From: Pseudevernia furfuracea
Lineage: Eukaryota > Ascomycota > Lecanoromycetes > Lecanorales > Parmeliaceae
Direction: 5' to 3'
DNA: 64,000 nt
NCBI GenBank assembly: GCA_022315425.1
Contig: JAIUPT010000041.1
Span: forward strand, 1,488,001 to 1,552,000
The stretch's first letter is position 1; every line of letters starts with the position of its first letter. Position numbers and translations under genes: made by a program. The notes under the pieces are model-generated. The model searched no databases. It was not told the origin of the DNA and saw only the letters and a program-made list of their open reading frames with translations. Below, piece after piece: positions 33,101-44,481 of the stretch.

Positions 33101-33982
33101 TCTTCGCCCAGCATGGCAGGCCCTGGGAGATCTGGGCCACGGCAGTCGACTGATATTCAACGGACTAGCACCAGCATTCGGAGGTCAACTGATGCTTCTA
33201 GGCCTTCCGGCGAACAAGGCTTTATAGCTGGGGACGTCGACATGGGTCACAACAGCCAATGGTGGGCTCGACCTGATACTCCTCCTCCAATTTTCCAAAA
33301 CCGTCGAGATCTCATCTTCGAGACTGAAGAGACCAGCACGACGAGGCGAGGCGGTAAAAAAGCTGTGACAAAGATAGTTTATGTTCTGTTCATGGACTAT
33401 TCGCAAACCGTGGTCACAGCGCAGTTCGAAGCAAATGATCCAGTAAACGCTAGCTTGGAGCAACGTCACGAGCCCCCTCCTCAAAGCCTGCGGCAAGACC
33501 AACTCGAAAACGCTCACACAAGGCTGGGCTCTCGGATTGCAGAAGCGGCAAATGCCAAGAAAGAAACGGTAGTTGGTGACGGTTCTCCTCATGCATTGGT
33601 CCTCGATCTCCTGTCCGCTCTGCCAGAAGCTCTGCTGCCTGTTGGTGTGCGTGCATACGGGGCCAATGTCTATGCAAATCTAGCAAATGCCTCTGTAAGG
33701 CAACTTGATGAGATACGACCAGGGGACATCGTTACTTTTCGGAACGCCAAGTTTCAAGGCCACCGTGGGCCTATGCACTCGAAGTACAGTGTTGAAGTAG
33801 GAAAACCTGACCACGTCGGTGTGGTGATTGACTGGGATGGAACCAAAAAGAAAGTCCGAGCTTGGGAGCAGGGGAGGGAGAGCAGGAAAGTCAAGCCGGA
33901 AAGCTTCAAGTTTGGTGATCTTAGGAGTGGTGAAGTGAAGGTTTGGCGTGTCATGGCAAGAAATTGGGTTGGTTGGAATTAA
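30194..33982 (+). CDS. BBC1: SH3-domain actin-patch protein, Bbc1/Mti1 homologue
   Basis: Three exons, 30194-31946, 32000-32089 and 32145-33982, give 1226 aa (introns 53 and 55 nt). The second acceptor is the CTATAG at 32139-32144, because the more obvious CAG at 32128 breaks the frame. An N-terminal SH3 domain (about residues 5-67) has the ALYDY motif, a DADWYYGEY strand and GLFPKNFV. A long Pro/Ala/Glu-rich disordered region with several polyproline tracts and PPPVP motifs follows. The conserved C-terminal domain (about 1010-1226) has DLLSALPEALLPVGVRAYGANVY and HVGVVIDWDG. In yeast Bbc1 binds type I myosins and Las17 and restrains Arp2/3-driven actin assembly at endocytic patches. This fits functionally with the AP-2 beta gene nearby, although linkage is probably chance. 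Confidence 0.9.
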
Positions 33983-34367
33983 AACGGGATCAACCATAAA
34001 CCTCCATTACATAGCTCGAATCAAGCCATCCGAGACGATTGTATCTCGTTCAGCATAGCACAAAATCATGGAAACACTGTTCCTCTCTGTTAGTATTATT
34101 TTCGTGCCCTTTCGAAGTACAATATGCCGCTACGTTGAACAGATCCACTGGCTCCTTGCCTCTTTGAGTCAATGTTAGCGGCTGGATTCCATGATGGTTA
34201 TCACCTGGCCATATCACTTAAGGCCGATCAGAGCAGCCAGGATTGCACATAGAGTGGTCTGAGCGAGCTCGATTGAGATTCTGCTGCTGAAGAGCCTTTT
34301 GGGGGTTATAAAAGGGGTTAAGCCCAGCCACTCTGCAACGAAAAGCCTATACCCTCCACACGATTAT
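33983..34367. other. Convergent 3' intergenic region
   Basis: 385 bp between the stops of BBC1 and EMC4. No coding signal or repeat was recognised. Confidence 0.4.
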
Positions 34368-34998
34368 TTATCTAAAGGCAAAAATGGCCCTCTCCAACGG
34401 CCGCCTCTCAGTCTCCCACGCCAACCAGTCACTCCTTGTAGTAGGTAGTAGCCCCATGCCATTGACCTTCCAAATCCCCAATGCGAGTGCCACACAATTC
34501 ATCAGCACGTAACATGCCTTGACCACCCATAGCTGTTTCCTTGTCCCCTCGGATTCAAACCGCCTGAACACTTCATTCGTAGTAAAGATGCCTGTGACAG
34601 GGTTCTTAAACAACATGAAAACCATCATTATGCTGAATATCTGCAGCGTATTGCCGGACATGTACATCATGATTGCGTTCATGGGTAAGGCTTTGGCAGG
34701 CGCGAGGGCGAGTTCCCAGGATTTCTTCAGCTTGAGCGTGTCGGTTTCCGCGGTGGTTGGGGGTTTGCGGGCTGGCATTTTGGATGAAGCGGCATTACGC
34801 TGCGAATGCCGTTAGTCAAAGATACGAGGACATAGAATGAGAGCAGAATGGCTGTACCTTGCCGCTGCTGGCTTCAGTGTAGCCTGGTGGGTTGGTTATG
34901 TTGGTGTTCTTCGCTTTGGGCCTGGGAGGAGAATTGAGATCTACAACCCATTGAGGAGGAGGCGGAGGATTTGGGTTTGATGGGGATGCTCGTGTCAT
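34368..34998 (-). CDS. EMC4: ER membrane protein complex subunit 4
   Basis: Two exons, 34858-34998 and 34368-34799, joined over a 58-nt intron, give 190 aa, the usual size. The Pro-rich cytosolic N-terminus is followed by the DUF1077 core: KKSWELALAPAKALPMNAIMMYMSG, a hydrophobic segment IFSIMMVFMLF, then NPVTGIF and a second hydrophobic segment around CYVLMNCVALALGIWK. The C-terminus has the family's LPTTRSDWLAWE. EMC inserts tail-anchored and some polytopic proteins into the ER membrane. The tail-anchored SNARE Ufe1 encoded at 42.9-44.1 kb is the type of client such a complex can serve. The neighbouring AP-2 beta gene is divergent, with 250 bp between start codons. Confidence 0.92.
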
Positions 34999-35247
34999 GA
35001 TGTCTGTTGCTTGCTCGATGAAGGAAAGGAGACTGTGCTTGGGGTCATAGCATCACCGGCATGGATTTGGGTGACCGCGTCAGCCCTACCCGCCCCTACC
35101 AAAAAGGAGATTGATTAATAAGCAGGTTCGAGGTTCTTACGTTGAAACTTGAATGAACTCCACCTGCATACAACAAAGAGAACCCACTTCCTTAATCTGT
35201 ATAAAATTGGAAGACATCTAGGAGTCATACTATCGGGTTTGTTCACA

Positions 35248-37866
35248 ATGGCGGCCAGCGGAGGAGACGCAAAACTTTTTGCAAGAGTAGGTGCTTTCAA
35301 CATTGTCGGTGTAGTGATCAGGAGCTCGTTTGTCCTCTATCGCGCCTTCCTTTGATGCTTGCCTTTGATATTTCTTTCGTCTGACTCCCAAGTCGTGTCT
35401 ATCCTAAACAACCACACTACACCTATCTTTTTTCTTTCATAGCCATGTTCTCAGTCATCCAAATAGGGAATGAACCTCGATACGTGCCCCGTCCTGCCAA
35501 TCGAACCGATTCTGCACCTTTGCTTAAAACAACGGCGGACCTTGCTGACCAGATTTTCATCAAGGGAAAAGTTGCGGAGCTGCGATTGGAGCTCAACAGT
35601 GGTGGTAAGAAGGACAAGAACCACTCTGCCAAGAAGATTGCCCTCAAGAAGATCGTGGCCAACATGACCATGAGCAACAACGACATGGTAGCTCTGTTCC
35701 CTGATGTTGTTGGCTGTATGCAGATTTCAAGCTTAGAAATCAAGAAGATGTATGCGTGAAGTCCTACTCGTACCAGCTATCATGGGGCTGACAAATGGTA
35801 TAGGTGCTTCCTATTTTTAGTCAATTATGCCCGCATGAAGCCAGACGTGGCCATGAAAGCTCTGCCTGTCCTCGTGCTCGTAAATTCTACTCTCCAAGCA
35901 GCCAATGTTGTACGTTCTGACATAGTTCTGCCAGGATATGGAGGACTCAAACCCACTGATTCGAGCACTCGCCCTCCGAACTATGTCTTACATTCACGTT
36001 CGCGAATTCGTCGAAGCCACTGTCCCACCTCTCCAAGGGTTGCTGAAAGACCCAGACCCTTATGTGCGGAAGACAGCAGCTTTTTGTGTAGCCAAGCTTT
36101 ATGATCACGACAAGAACCTTGTGGAAGCATCAGACTTGATAGACAGACTCAATAGCATGCTAAGAGATGACAACCCCACAGTCGTTTCGAGCGCGCTGGC
36201 AGCACTGATGGACATTTGGGAGAGAAGTGAGACCATTAAGCTTACTATTGACTATGCCAGTGCTTCAAAGATCGTACAAATCTTGCCGGACTGCTCAGAG
36301 TATGCTATGCGCATTCTAACCTGGTTCATTCGCAGCTAACGACAGTACAGATGGGGCCAAACATATATATTAGAAGCTCTAATGTCATACGTCCCGCAAG
36401 ATACTTCCGAAGCACTTCTTCTGGCGGAACGAGTCACCCCTCGACTATCACATTCTAACTCAGCTGTTGTACTAACGTGTACGCGAGTTATCCTTTATCT
36501 CATGAACTACATCGCTGATGAGAAGCAAATATCTGGTCTGTGTCGGAAGTTATCTCCACCACTGGTTACGCTGCTGGCGAAAGGGCCCGAAATCCAGTAC
36601 CTCGCTTTAAGAAACGCCTTGTTGATACTTCAGCGGAGACCAGAAGTACTGAGAAATGATATTCGGGTCTTCTTTTGCAAATACAATGATCCCATCTACG
36701 TCAAAGTTACAAAGCTGGAGTTGATCTTCATGTTGGCGACGGAGAAGAACATTCGGGAGGTTCTGACTGAGCTGCGAGAGTATGTATTCTCCACTCGAAA
36801 TTTTCAGCTCACCCAACGCTGACATCTTCTTAGATACGCCACTGAGATTGATGTGCACTTTGTTCGAAAATCAGTACGTGCGATTGGCAAATTGGCCATC
36901 AAGATCGAGCCAGCAGCGCAAGACTGTATCGATTCGCTTCTTGAGCTTGTGGCTACTAAGGTTTCCTATATTGTGCAAGAGGCGACAGTTGTAATAAAAA
37001 ACATATTCAGAAAGTACCCGAACAGATACGAATCGATCATTTCAATACTTTGCGAGAACCTAGACTCCCTCGATGAGCCTGAGGCCAAAGCAGCCATGAT
37101 CTGGGTGATAGGTGAATACGCAGACCGAATCGAGAACTCGGACGTTCTGCTGGATGATTTCCTTTACTCCTTTGCGGACGAATCGGTGGAGGTGCAGCTT
37201 GCATTGCTTACAGCCACTGTCAAGCTTTTTATACAACGACCTACGAAGGGGCAAGACTTGGTACCAAAGGTCCTGAAATGGGCAACCGAAGAGACCGACA
37301 ATCCTGACCTCCGAGATCGGGGTTATATGTACTGGCGATTGCTCTCCACAGATCCAACACTTGCAAAGCAGGTGGTCATGGGTCCTAAGCCTGCAATCAC
37401 TGCCGAGTCAGAGAAGCTGGACCCTGCAACCCTAGAAGAAATGTGCCTGAACGTTGGAACGCTTGCCACTGTCTACCTCAAGCCTGTGCAACAGGTATTC
37501 CGAAATGCGCGGCAGAGAAGGCTCATCGATAGTCCGGCCTTACAGAAGCATACTTTGCCCACGGTGATCGCAATGGAAGCACACAAGTCCCTACCTTCGG
37601 TCATGAACGGTTCTGAGCCACCACCCTTGACCCGAAACGGAGACGAGCCTAACAGAGCGAATCTCTTGGCTGCCATCGACGCTGCGGATGTGTACTTCCA
37701 GAATATTAACATGGGTTCTATGGAACTTGGAGGGGATGAGGGTTTTGGAGGCAGTCCCACGGCAGGCACAGCTGGAGAACGACAGTACGTGGTAAATCAG
37801 AACAACCCTCAGCAGGTGTATCAGCCGCAAATCGGAGGAGATAATGGTGACTTGCTGCTTCTATAG
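35248..37866 (+). CDS. APL1: AP-2 clathrin adaptor complex, beta subunit
   Basis: Six exons, 35248-35286, 35565-35749, 35804-35879, 35935-36299, 36351-36779 and 36834-37866, give 708 aa. The first intron is long (278 nt). The rest is an adaptin trunk of HEAT-like repeats: [74 protein letters not shown] and [15 protein letters not shown]. The protein stops soon after an acidic/Gly linker, with no appendage domain and no clathrin-box-like motif that I can see. Beta subunits of AP-1 are longer and differ at the N-terminus, so AP-2 is preferred. Filamentous-fungal AP-2 beta subunits are known to lack the clathrin-binding region. AP-2 works in endocytosis at hyphal tips. Confidence 0.88.
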
Positions 37867-38571
37867 CCCGACTCGGGTTTTAACTTAGAGTGAATCCATG
37901 GCTTGAACCGTTTGGATGGTCTGCGTTCGAAGCCACGCTGTCTCAGTGATCAAGGATACTGAAATGGTGTAATCAGAATGAATGGACTTGATTGTCTAAA
38001 CTAACCTAGCAAGTAGCAGCTAGCATCTTCTATCCTATCCTCTTCCTTGTTGTCTCCGCACTTAACCTCCACCTCCATCTTCATACTTCAAACTGTAGGA
38101 GTTGATTACTTAGATTCATATTGGAGTTTGGATTTCTTCGTTGGTTAGGAATAATAATGCTTTACGTACCTTAGTTAAATTGAGGAAAATAAAAATTAAA
38201 AAATTAAAAGTTCATCATTCACATGCAATACTAATGCAAAGAGCAGAAAGCAAAGCTCTGAATTTTGTTCCCTGTACTTATATACATACATACGGTAGAA
38301 AGCCTAGGAGTAATGCTAAGGGTTAGTCTCAGAAAAGCCCCCATGAAAAAGTATCGTATGCCCGGCTTTTCGGCAATAGTAGTAGAGTACCGTATCAAAA
38401 AGAATTCACTTGCATTAGCCCACTCACTACCACTTTCAATATAAAGGTCTTGAGCCACCCACCTTACGACCATGTATCAACCCAGTCTTTCCTCTTCTCT
38501 TCTCTTCTCTTCTCTTCTCTACCCTGCATCCTGTCAGTCAAGAACCTGTGCAATAGGACCTCACTCGGGTA
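37867..38571. other. Intergenic region with pentanucleotide repeat
   Basis: About 700 bp upstream of the MFS gene. A (CTTCT)n microsatellite lies around 38491-38521, followed within 50 bp by the MFS start codon, so it is likely in the promoter or 5' UTR. AT-rich sequence lies at 38150-38230. No gene was recognised. Confidence 0.5.
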
Positions 38572-40739
38572 ATGTCACCCTCGGCACGCAGTCCGGATTA
38601 CGGTGCCCAGGCCATACTCGAGAAAGAGATTCCATCCTCAAGGTCGAAACATCAAGACTCTGCTGCTAAATCAGTAGCTCCACAGGAGCCAGGCGGGCAT
38701 GTCATTGACAGCGAGGCTGTCCCATCTGCGGAAGATGCATCTGCAGAGAGAGCCACTGAAGACCTCGAAGCTCTGGATCAAGCTCCCTCAGGACCACCAT
38801 ACTCCGCATTTAGCGGAGTACGCCAGCGGAAATTTATAATCTTCATGGTTGCCTGTGCAGGCTTCTTCTCTCCACTGTCGGCCAACATATACTTCCCGGC
38901 TCTCAACGCCTTATCGCGGGATCTCAAAGTTTCCAATGAACTTATCAGTTTGACGTTGACTTCTTATATGATCTTTCAGGGGCTAGCGCCTACAGTTTTT
39001 GGGGACTTGGCCGATATGACTGGCAGAAGACCCGCATATGTACTAGGGTTCATTATATATATCGGTAGGGGTTTGCACCCTCCAATCCCATGGTTCTTGC
39101 TGACGTCTCAGTTAGGCGCAAATATTGGGCTTGCTTTGCAGAACAATTACGTCGCTTTGCTTCTATTACGGTGCTTGCAGAGCACTGGTAGCAGTGGAAC
39201 CGTGGCATTAGGTAATGGGGTTGTCGCAGACATTGCTTCTAGTGGGGAGAGGGGCAAGTTTATGGGTACGCCTGTTTTCGTGTGATTGCCCAGACAGCGA
39301 CTGATAGTGCTTAGGAATCGCTCAATTCGGCCCTATGGCGGCGCCAGCTTTAGCGCCAGTCATTGGCGGAATTCTGACCCAATTCCTAGGCTGGAGATGG
39401 CTTTTCTGGTTCTTGACGATCTTAGCTGTCGTTTACTTGATTCCACTTCTCATAACTTTTCCAGAGACTAGTCGAAATGTCGTCGGCAATGGCTCGATCC
39501 CGCCTCAAGGGTGGAACATGTCTTTGCTCAACTATTTAAAGACCCGCAAGATTGAACACAACGATGCTCTGAATCGGACAGTCTCGCGTCAGGATATGAA
39601 AGCAGCGCAGGCAGAGCTCGCTAGGAAGAGGAGGCTCCGGTGGCCGAACCCCTTGAAGACTATTCATATCATTTTGGAGAAAGATGTTGGTCTGCTATTG
39701 CTATATAATTCTCTGGTTTACACAGCGTTCTACGACGTCACCGCCAGCTTGCCTAGTCAATTCGCCGAGATCTACGGCTTTAATGAGTTGCAAATCGGGT
39801 TCGTTTCCTAACCTCCTAAGTAAAGTTTTCATGTACTAAGTCTTTAAGGTTGACTTTCATTCCGTTTGGAGTTGGATGTTCGATGTGAGCTATTTTCTTC
39901 GAGCCGTCTGTTCCTGATTCGTACTGCATTTTGAGTTGCGAGACTTGTCACAGGAGAGACAATCCCCAGGACATGTTTAGGGATTCTAAATTCGTCCTTA
40001 ATAAGACATTCTGACTCCGAAAACGTTTAGAGCATCTATCCTTTTCGGCCGCCTCATGGACATAAACTACAAGCGAGTAGCCAAAAACGCTGGCTTCCGT
40101 ATTGACGTTAAAAAGGGGCGACGACCTGCGAAATTTTCCGCTCGAAAAGGCCCGCATCCAAGTCTTTATAATACCTCTCTACTGTATGTATTTTGGAGAT
40201 TCATATTCCCTCTTTTGGACCAAATATCGAGTCTATAGACATGCCTTGGGAGTATCTACCCTGGAGAATTGTTCCAAGGCTCAATACTTCCCGTTTATAG
40301 GCAATGCTGACTCCGAGATGGTAATTCAGTTGGTATTGCGGCAATCTTATGCTGGGGATGGATTCTAGAGCGGAATGCGCCCCTTGCCGCTCCACTCGCT
40401 TTATCATTCATCATCGGCCTCTGTCTGACGGGATCATTCAACGTCATGAGTACAATGTTAGTCGATCTTTATCCATTGAGCCCCGCGACGGCTACAGCAG
40501 CCAACAATTTGGTACGGTGTTTGATGGGCGCTGCTGGTACTGCTGTTATCATTCAAATGATTGACGGTATGGGAAGAGGGTGGTGCTTTACTTTCATTGC
40601 TGCGGTAGTCTTCTTTACTAGTCCTTTGCTGTGGGCTGAGCTGAAGTGGGGACCCAAGTGGAGAGAGCAAAGAAGGGTGAGGGTGGAGAAGCTGCAGGAA
40701 GAGAAAGAGGCACGACAGGCAGAAGCTGAGATAGACTAG
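38572..40739 (+). CDS. MFS drug:H+ antiporter (DHA1-type), with apparent frameshift
   Basis: Exons 38572-39064, 39116-39265, 39315-39798, 39849-39884, 40031-40183 and 40330-40739. About 574 aa would result if one extra base in the A5G4 run at 40109-40117 were absent. As written, exon 5 enters in one frame (GRLMDINYKRVAKNAGF) and leaves in another (GDDLRNFPLEKARIQ), while both parts are conserved in the family. A polar N-terminal tail of about 85 residues precedes 12 predicted membrane segments. Motif A is seen as GDLADMTGRRPAYV, with ALAPVIGGILTQFLGWRW in the region of motif C. The large cytosolic loop is basic. Such carriers export toxic compounds or polyamines; the substrate is unknown. Two of its five introns are 146-nt introner-like copies. 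It is either a recent pseudogene or a sequencing error. Confidence 0.82.
39885..40030 (+). mobile_element. Introner-like intron in MFS gene (146 nt)
   Basis: GTGAGC donor and TTTAG acceptor. Internal TTGAGTTGCGAGAC matches the TGAGTCRCAAGAC block of the polymerase copies, and the 3' end is ACATTCTGACTCCGAAAACG. It is the same length as the next family member 153 nt downstream. Confidence 0.75.
40184..40329 (+). mobile_element. Introner-like intron in MFS gene (146 nt)
   Basis: GTATGT donor and TTCAG acceptor. TTCCCTCTTTTGGACCAAA and GAGTCTATAGACATGCC align well with the first polymerase-gene copy, and the 3' end is GGCAATGCTGACTCCGAGA. A perfect 7-bp stem (GCCTTGG/CCAAGGC) can form inside it. 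Confidence 0.8.
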
Positions 40740-41361
40740 GAAGGCGTCAATTAATGAAAAGGATTTTTATACTGTTTTTGACGTGTGTATAACCTAGACC
40801 CCGTGCTATCACAAGCCCTAACCCTATTTTCGGAAGGCGGCCCTGTAGTGGGGAACCCTAGAACTACTATTTGGGGGCGTATACGTGGAATTTCGGGGAG
40901 CGTTGGGGGCGCTATAGGGGCAGGGGCCAGGTGCATTTCCGAAGCGGCGCGAACCCTTGAAGTGGGCGATTCTTGGCGTGCTGCAGGACTTTTGGTGCAG
41001 ACCTCCGTACTCCGTACACGTCTTCGGCTTGCTGAGGGCCTGAGGCGAGAGCTGAAGACCCTCCGGGATGTCCGGTATGAAGCAATCAATCAATCGAGGA
41101 TAAAAGTTCAATAGGGCTGAGGAAAGACTGGACAGTCAAAAGCAATTAATATGCCTCCGTTGACCAAGATTCAGTAGAGGGTCAAGTGGCCAGCGACCAT
41201 GTGTTATATCTTCACTCCACTCACCATCTTTACCTTGGTAGACTGAGGTATCTAAATACCCTATGTGTATGTGGAAGGACGGATCGAGGTTTGAAATCTG
41301 CAGGATTACGAGTAACTTATGGTCTAAAATCTAAAAGTCTTGTGACCGCGCTTACTTAAAC
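40740..41361. other. Intergenic region with element related to the 24.6-kb MITE
   Basis: About 620 bp between the MFS gene and the aminotransferase. From 40811 to about 41009 it carries a segment related to the MITE-like element at 24589-24726: 40811-40836 matches 24616-24641 with one mismatch, and ACCTCCGTA at 41001-41009 matches its right border. The left border is not recognisable. The rest is presumably the aminotransferase promoter. Confidence 0.55.
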
Positions 41362-42796
41362 ATGTCGACCTCTTCAAAGGCCAACAAACCTCTGACCAGA
41401 TTATCCAACATCAAAGCACAAATCAACATGGACGGGTGTAATCCCACCGTCTTCCACGATGCAATCGTGCCACTGGCGCCAGAAGACCCGCTATTCGGGT
41501 TAATGGCTGCCTATAAAAAAGACGACTTTGACAAGAAGGTTGATTTGGGAATTGGAGCTTACCGGGACAACGACGCACAGCCATGGGTACTCCCAGTGGT
41601 TAAAAAGGTAAGTTGTATTTAAAAGCATTCACACCAGAGTATGATCGGGCTCACACTTCTCTCAGGCGGAAGAATTACTTCGCAAGGACCCTAAGCTCAA
41701 TCACGAGTATCTGCCAATCGCGGGTCTTGCCGACTTCACCACTGCAGCACAAAAGCTCATCCTAGGAGCAGACAGCCTCGCCATAAAGGACAAGCGGGTA
41801 CGCCTCCAGTCTCAACTTCTTCCAGAGGTGAGCTAATTAGGCTCGTCGCAGGTTGTATCCCTCCAAACCATCTCGGGCACCGGTGCTGTCCATCTAGGAG
41901 GCCTCTTCCTCGCACACTTCTACCCTCGAAACCCTAAACAGCTCTACTTCTCCTCTCCGACGTGGGCCAACCATAATCAGATCTTCTCCAATGTCGGGCT
42001 CCCTATCAAGGCATACCCGTATTTCTCACCCCATACAAAGGGTCTCGACTTTGATGGCATGCGATCTACAATCGAGCAAGCTCCTGAAGGCAGCATCATT
42101 CTTCTACATGCTTGTGCCCATAATCCTACTGGTGTCGACCCGACTCGAGATCAATGGATTGAAATTGCAAAGGTGATACGAGCAAGGAACCATTTCCCCT
42201 TCTTCGACTGCGCATACCAGGGCTTTGCATCCGGCGACCTTGATAATGACGCTTGGGCTATCCGCTATTTCGTCTCCGAAGGATTCGAGCTCTGCATTGC
42301 CCAGTCTTTTGCCAAGAATTTCGGTCTATACGCCGAACGGACTGGTGTTTTCCACCTTGTCACCGGCGCCGGTCCAGATGCTCAGAGCACGATCGCCCGC
42401 ATAGGTTCTCAGCTCACCCTCTTGCAGCGCAGCGAAATCAGTAACCCGCCTGCTTACGGTGCTCGCATAGCCAGTCTTGTTCTAAATGACCCGGAGCTGT
42501 TCAAGGAATGGCAAGCCAATCTGTGGACTATGGCTGGCCGTATTATCGACATGCGAAAAGCGCTAAGATCGAAGTTGGAGGAACTGAATGGGCAAGAGGG
42601 CAGCTGGAAGCATATCACCGATCAGATAGGCATGTTCAGCTTCACAGGCTTGACTGAAAAGCAGGCAGTGAAGGTCAAGGATGATGCACATGTGTATATG
42701 ACGAAGAATGGGAGGATCAGTATGGCGGGGCTGAACACTGGCAATATCGACTACACGGCCAAGGCCATCGATAGAGTCGTGAGAGAGACAGAGTAA
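41362..42796 (+). CDS. AAT2: Aspartate aminotransferase, cytosolic type
   Basis: Three exons, 41362-41607, 41666-41797 and 41852-42796, give 440 aa. The enzyme interconverts aspartate + 2-oxoglutarate and oxaloacetate + glutamate using PLP. Class I motifs are all present: VDLGIGAYRD, YLPIAGL, SGTGAVHLGG (phosphate-binding loop), HACAHNPTGVDPT, FDCAYQGFASGD, the Schiff-base lysine in SFAKNFGLYAER (Lys281) and GRISMAGL with the substrate-binding Arg. There is no mitochondrial presequence; the N-terminus is a short polar extension. It contributes to nitrogen metabolism and the malate-aspartate shuttle. Introns of 58 and 54 nt are ordinary. Confidence 0.94.
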
Positions 42797-42917
42797 TGGT
42801 ACGGAATAGGAAAAGCTGCATATAGATGGAGTCAACTTCTCCGGGTGTTAATCCGCTCTGTCCATACGATGCCCCCTTGCTCTATGGGTATAGATAGACC
42901 TTTAGCAAATGGAGGCA

Positions 42918-44138
42918 CTAGAAGATTAAGTCCCATGTCACTAAGAACCCGCACAATCCACAACTAGCCCAAAATACCATTCTGGCAGTACTCTTCCTTT
43001 CCGTCGCCCTTTTAAGTTCTTTGTTCCCACCGCCAATGTTCTCTGTCGTAGACAACGAGTCGGAGACCAATTGAGATATATTGGCGGTCTGTACGTCAAG
43101 GTTCTGGACCAAGGTAGTTTGCAACTCGGATATCTCGAGCATGGAACGTTCCGCCGTCCTATGAAATGATAGCGAGTTAGGATGAGATGACAAGGAAGAA
43201 AAGGATGGAGGGTACCAACCGAACCTGATCCAACGTATCTTCATACTGCTTCAACATATCCTGGTTTTCCCTCGCAAACAACTGCAATTGTTCCGGACTC
43301 AATTGTTGCTCGATTTCCCTCCGACTCTCATCCTCGCCCACCCCTCCACCACCCCTATACTCACGTTTTCCCTCTCCCGCACGCCCATTGATTCCCTCAC
43401 GGCCACCTCCACTCATCCCAACCCCATTGAAACCCTCTCCAGCACCCCCATTCCCTTCGACTTTATACAATGCGCTCCTCCCCCTCTCCACCTCCCTCTC
43501 CAACCGCCTCTCCATCATCCCCCTCTGCACCTCCCCCACCCCCTCCAACTTCCTCCCTAGATACCACAACACGCTATCCCTGTGCATAGCAAAAGTTTGT
43601 CTCCGCGCCTCTTCGACTGCCTGCTCCGGGCTCTTATCCCCACCGCTGGCCCCGGCGGCCCAGCGCCCTAGCACACCCTTGGCATACCTTTTAGAGGACA
43701 CGCGTGACTCGGTGTCGCGGCGGATCTCTTCGGCGGAGGCGAGTTGCCGGATGCTGGCGTTGAGGTCGCGGAGGACGGTTTTGGAACTCGCGTCTATGGC
43801 GTCGCGGGCTGAGGCGGAGAGGTGGGTCGTTTCTTGCGAGGGGCCATTCGGGGGGCGGAAGGATGGGGGATGGGCGGGGCGGCGGGGCGGGGGGGATGTG
43901 GAGAGGTAGGCTTGGCGGATCGAGAGGAGGTAGTTGCGCAGAGAGTGAATGTGGGAGTTCTGATGGAAGGAGATTAGTAGGGCCGAAGGGCACTGGGGAT
44001 ATTTAGGGGGAAGTGTACTATTCTGTAGGCTTCTTTGAGAAATTCATCGCTGGTGGTGGAGCGGGTGAGAGGGTGCTGGTTGCAGTGGGTATTGTTTCTT
44101 TGGAGGAGTCCATTGAGGATTGGGGTTATGTTGGACAT
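42918..44138 (-). CDS. UFE1: ER t-SNARE, Ufe1 / syntaxin 18 homologue
   Basis: Exons 44019-44138, 43220-43959 and 42918-43158 give 366 aa (introns 59 and 61 nt). The N-terminal MSNITPILNGLL is the syntaxin-18 type start that binds the Dsl1/Sly1 machinery. The centre is Arg/Gly-rich. The SNARE motif runs from about residue 265 to 335, with QLSPEQLQLFARENQDML, then a splice inside TLDQVR-TAERSMLEISELQ; the central Gln of the zero layer lies in ISELQTTLVQNLDVQ. A C-terminal anchor (MVFWASCGLCGFLVTW) ends the protein with a very short luminal tail. Ufe1 mediates Golgi-to-ER retrograde fusion and homotypic ER fusion. The donor of intron 2 (GTTGGT) is weak but is the only one that keeps the SNARE helix in frame. 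Confidence 0.85.
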
Positions 44139-44481
44139 TGGTATTTGAGGATTGCTGGCCGAACTATGTGAGAGTGGTAGCATGGGTCTATGTCTACTGG
44201 TAACCTAAGGCGCCAAGACAATTTGGCAGGAGGGCACTACTCTACGGAGTACAGGAATCGATAACCTACCCTGTCGAATGGCAGAGGATGCTATCCATAC
44301 ATCAATCTCCGATCTCTCAGTGATGTCGCAGCAATGATCCACAAAGATATTATGGCTGCAAGTGCCGTGAGTCTTGGTAATATATTGTGGAAGACCCAGA
44401 GAATTTGCGTGCAAGTGAGTCTTGTTCACATTCCTGTTCCTACCGTCGTATTTTGTGCCATAGTAGAGTATAAGAACTTTG

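Noticed and set aside
35248..37866. AP-1 rather than AP-2 beta subunit
   Set aside because: The N-terminal [18 protein letters not shown] segment and early C-terminal end fit the AP-2 beta form of filamentous fungi. AP-1 beta starts differently and is longer.
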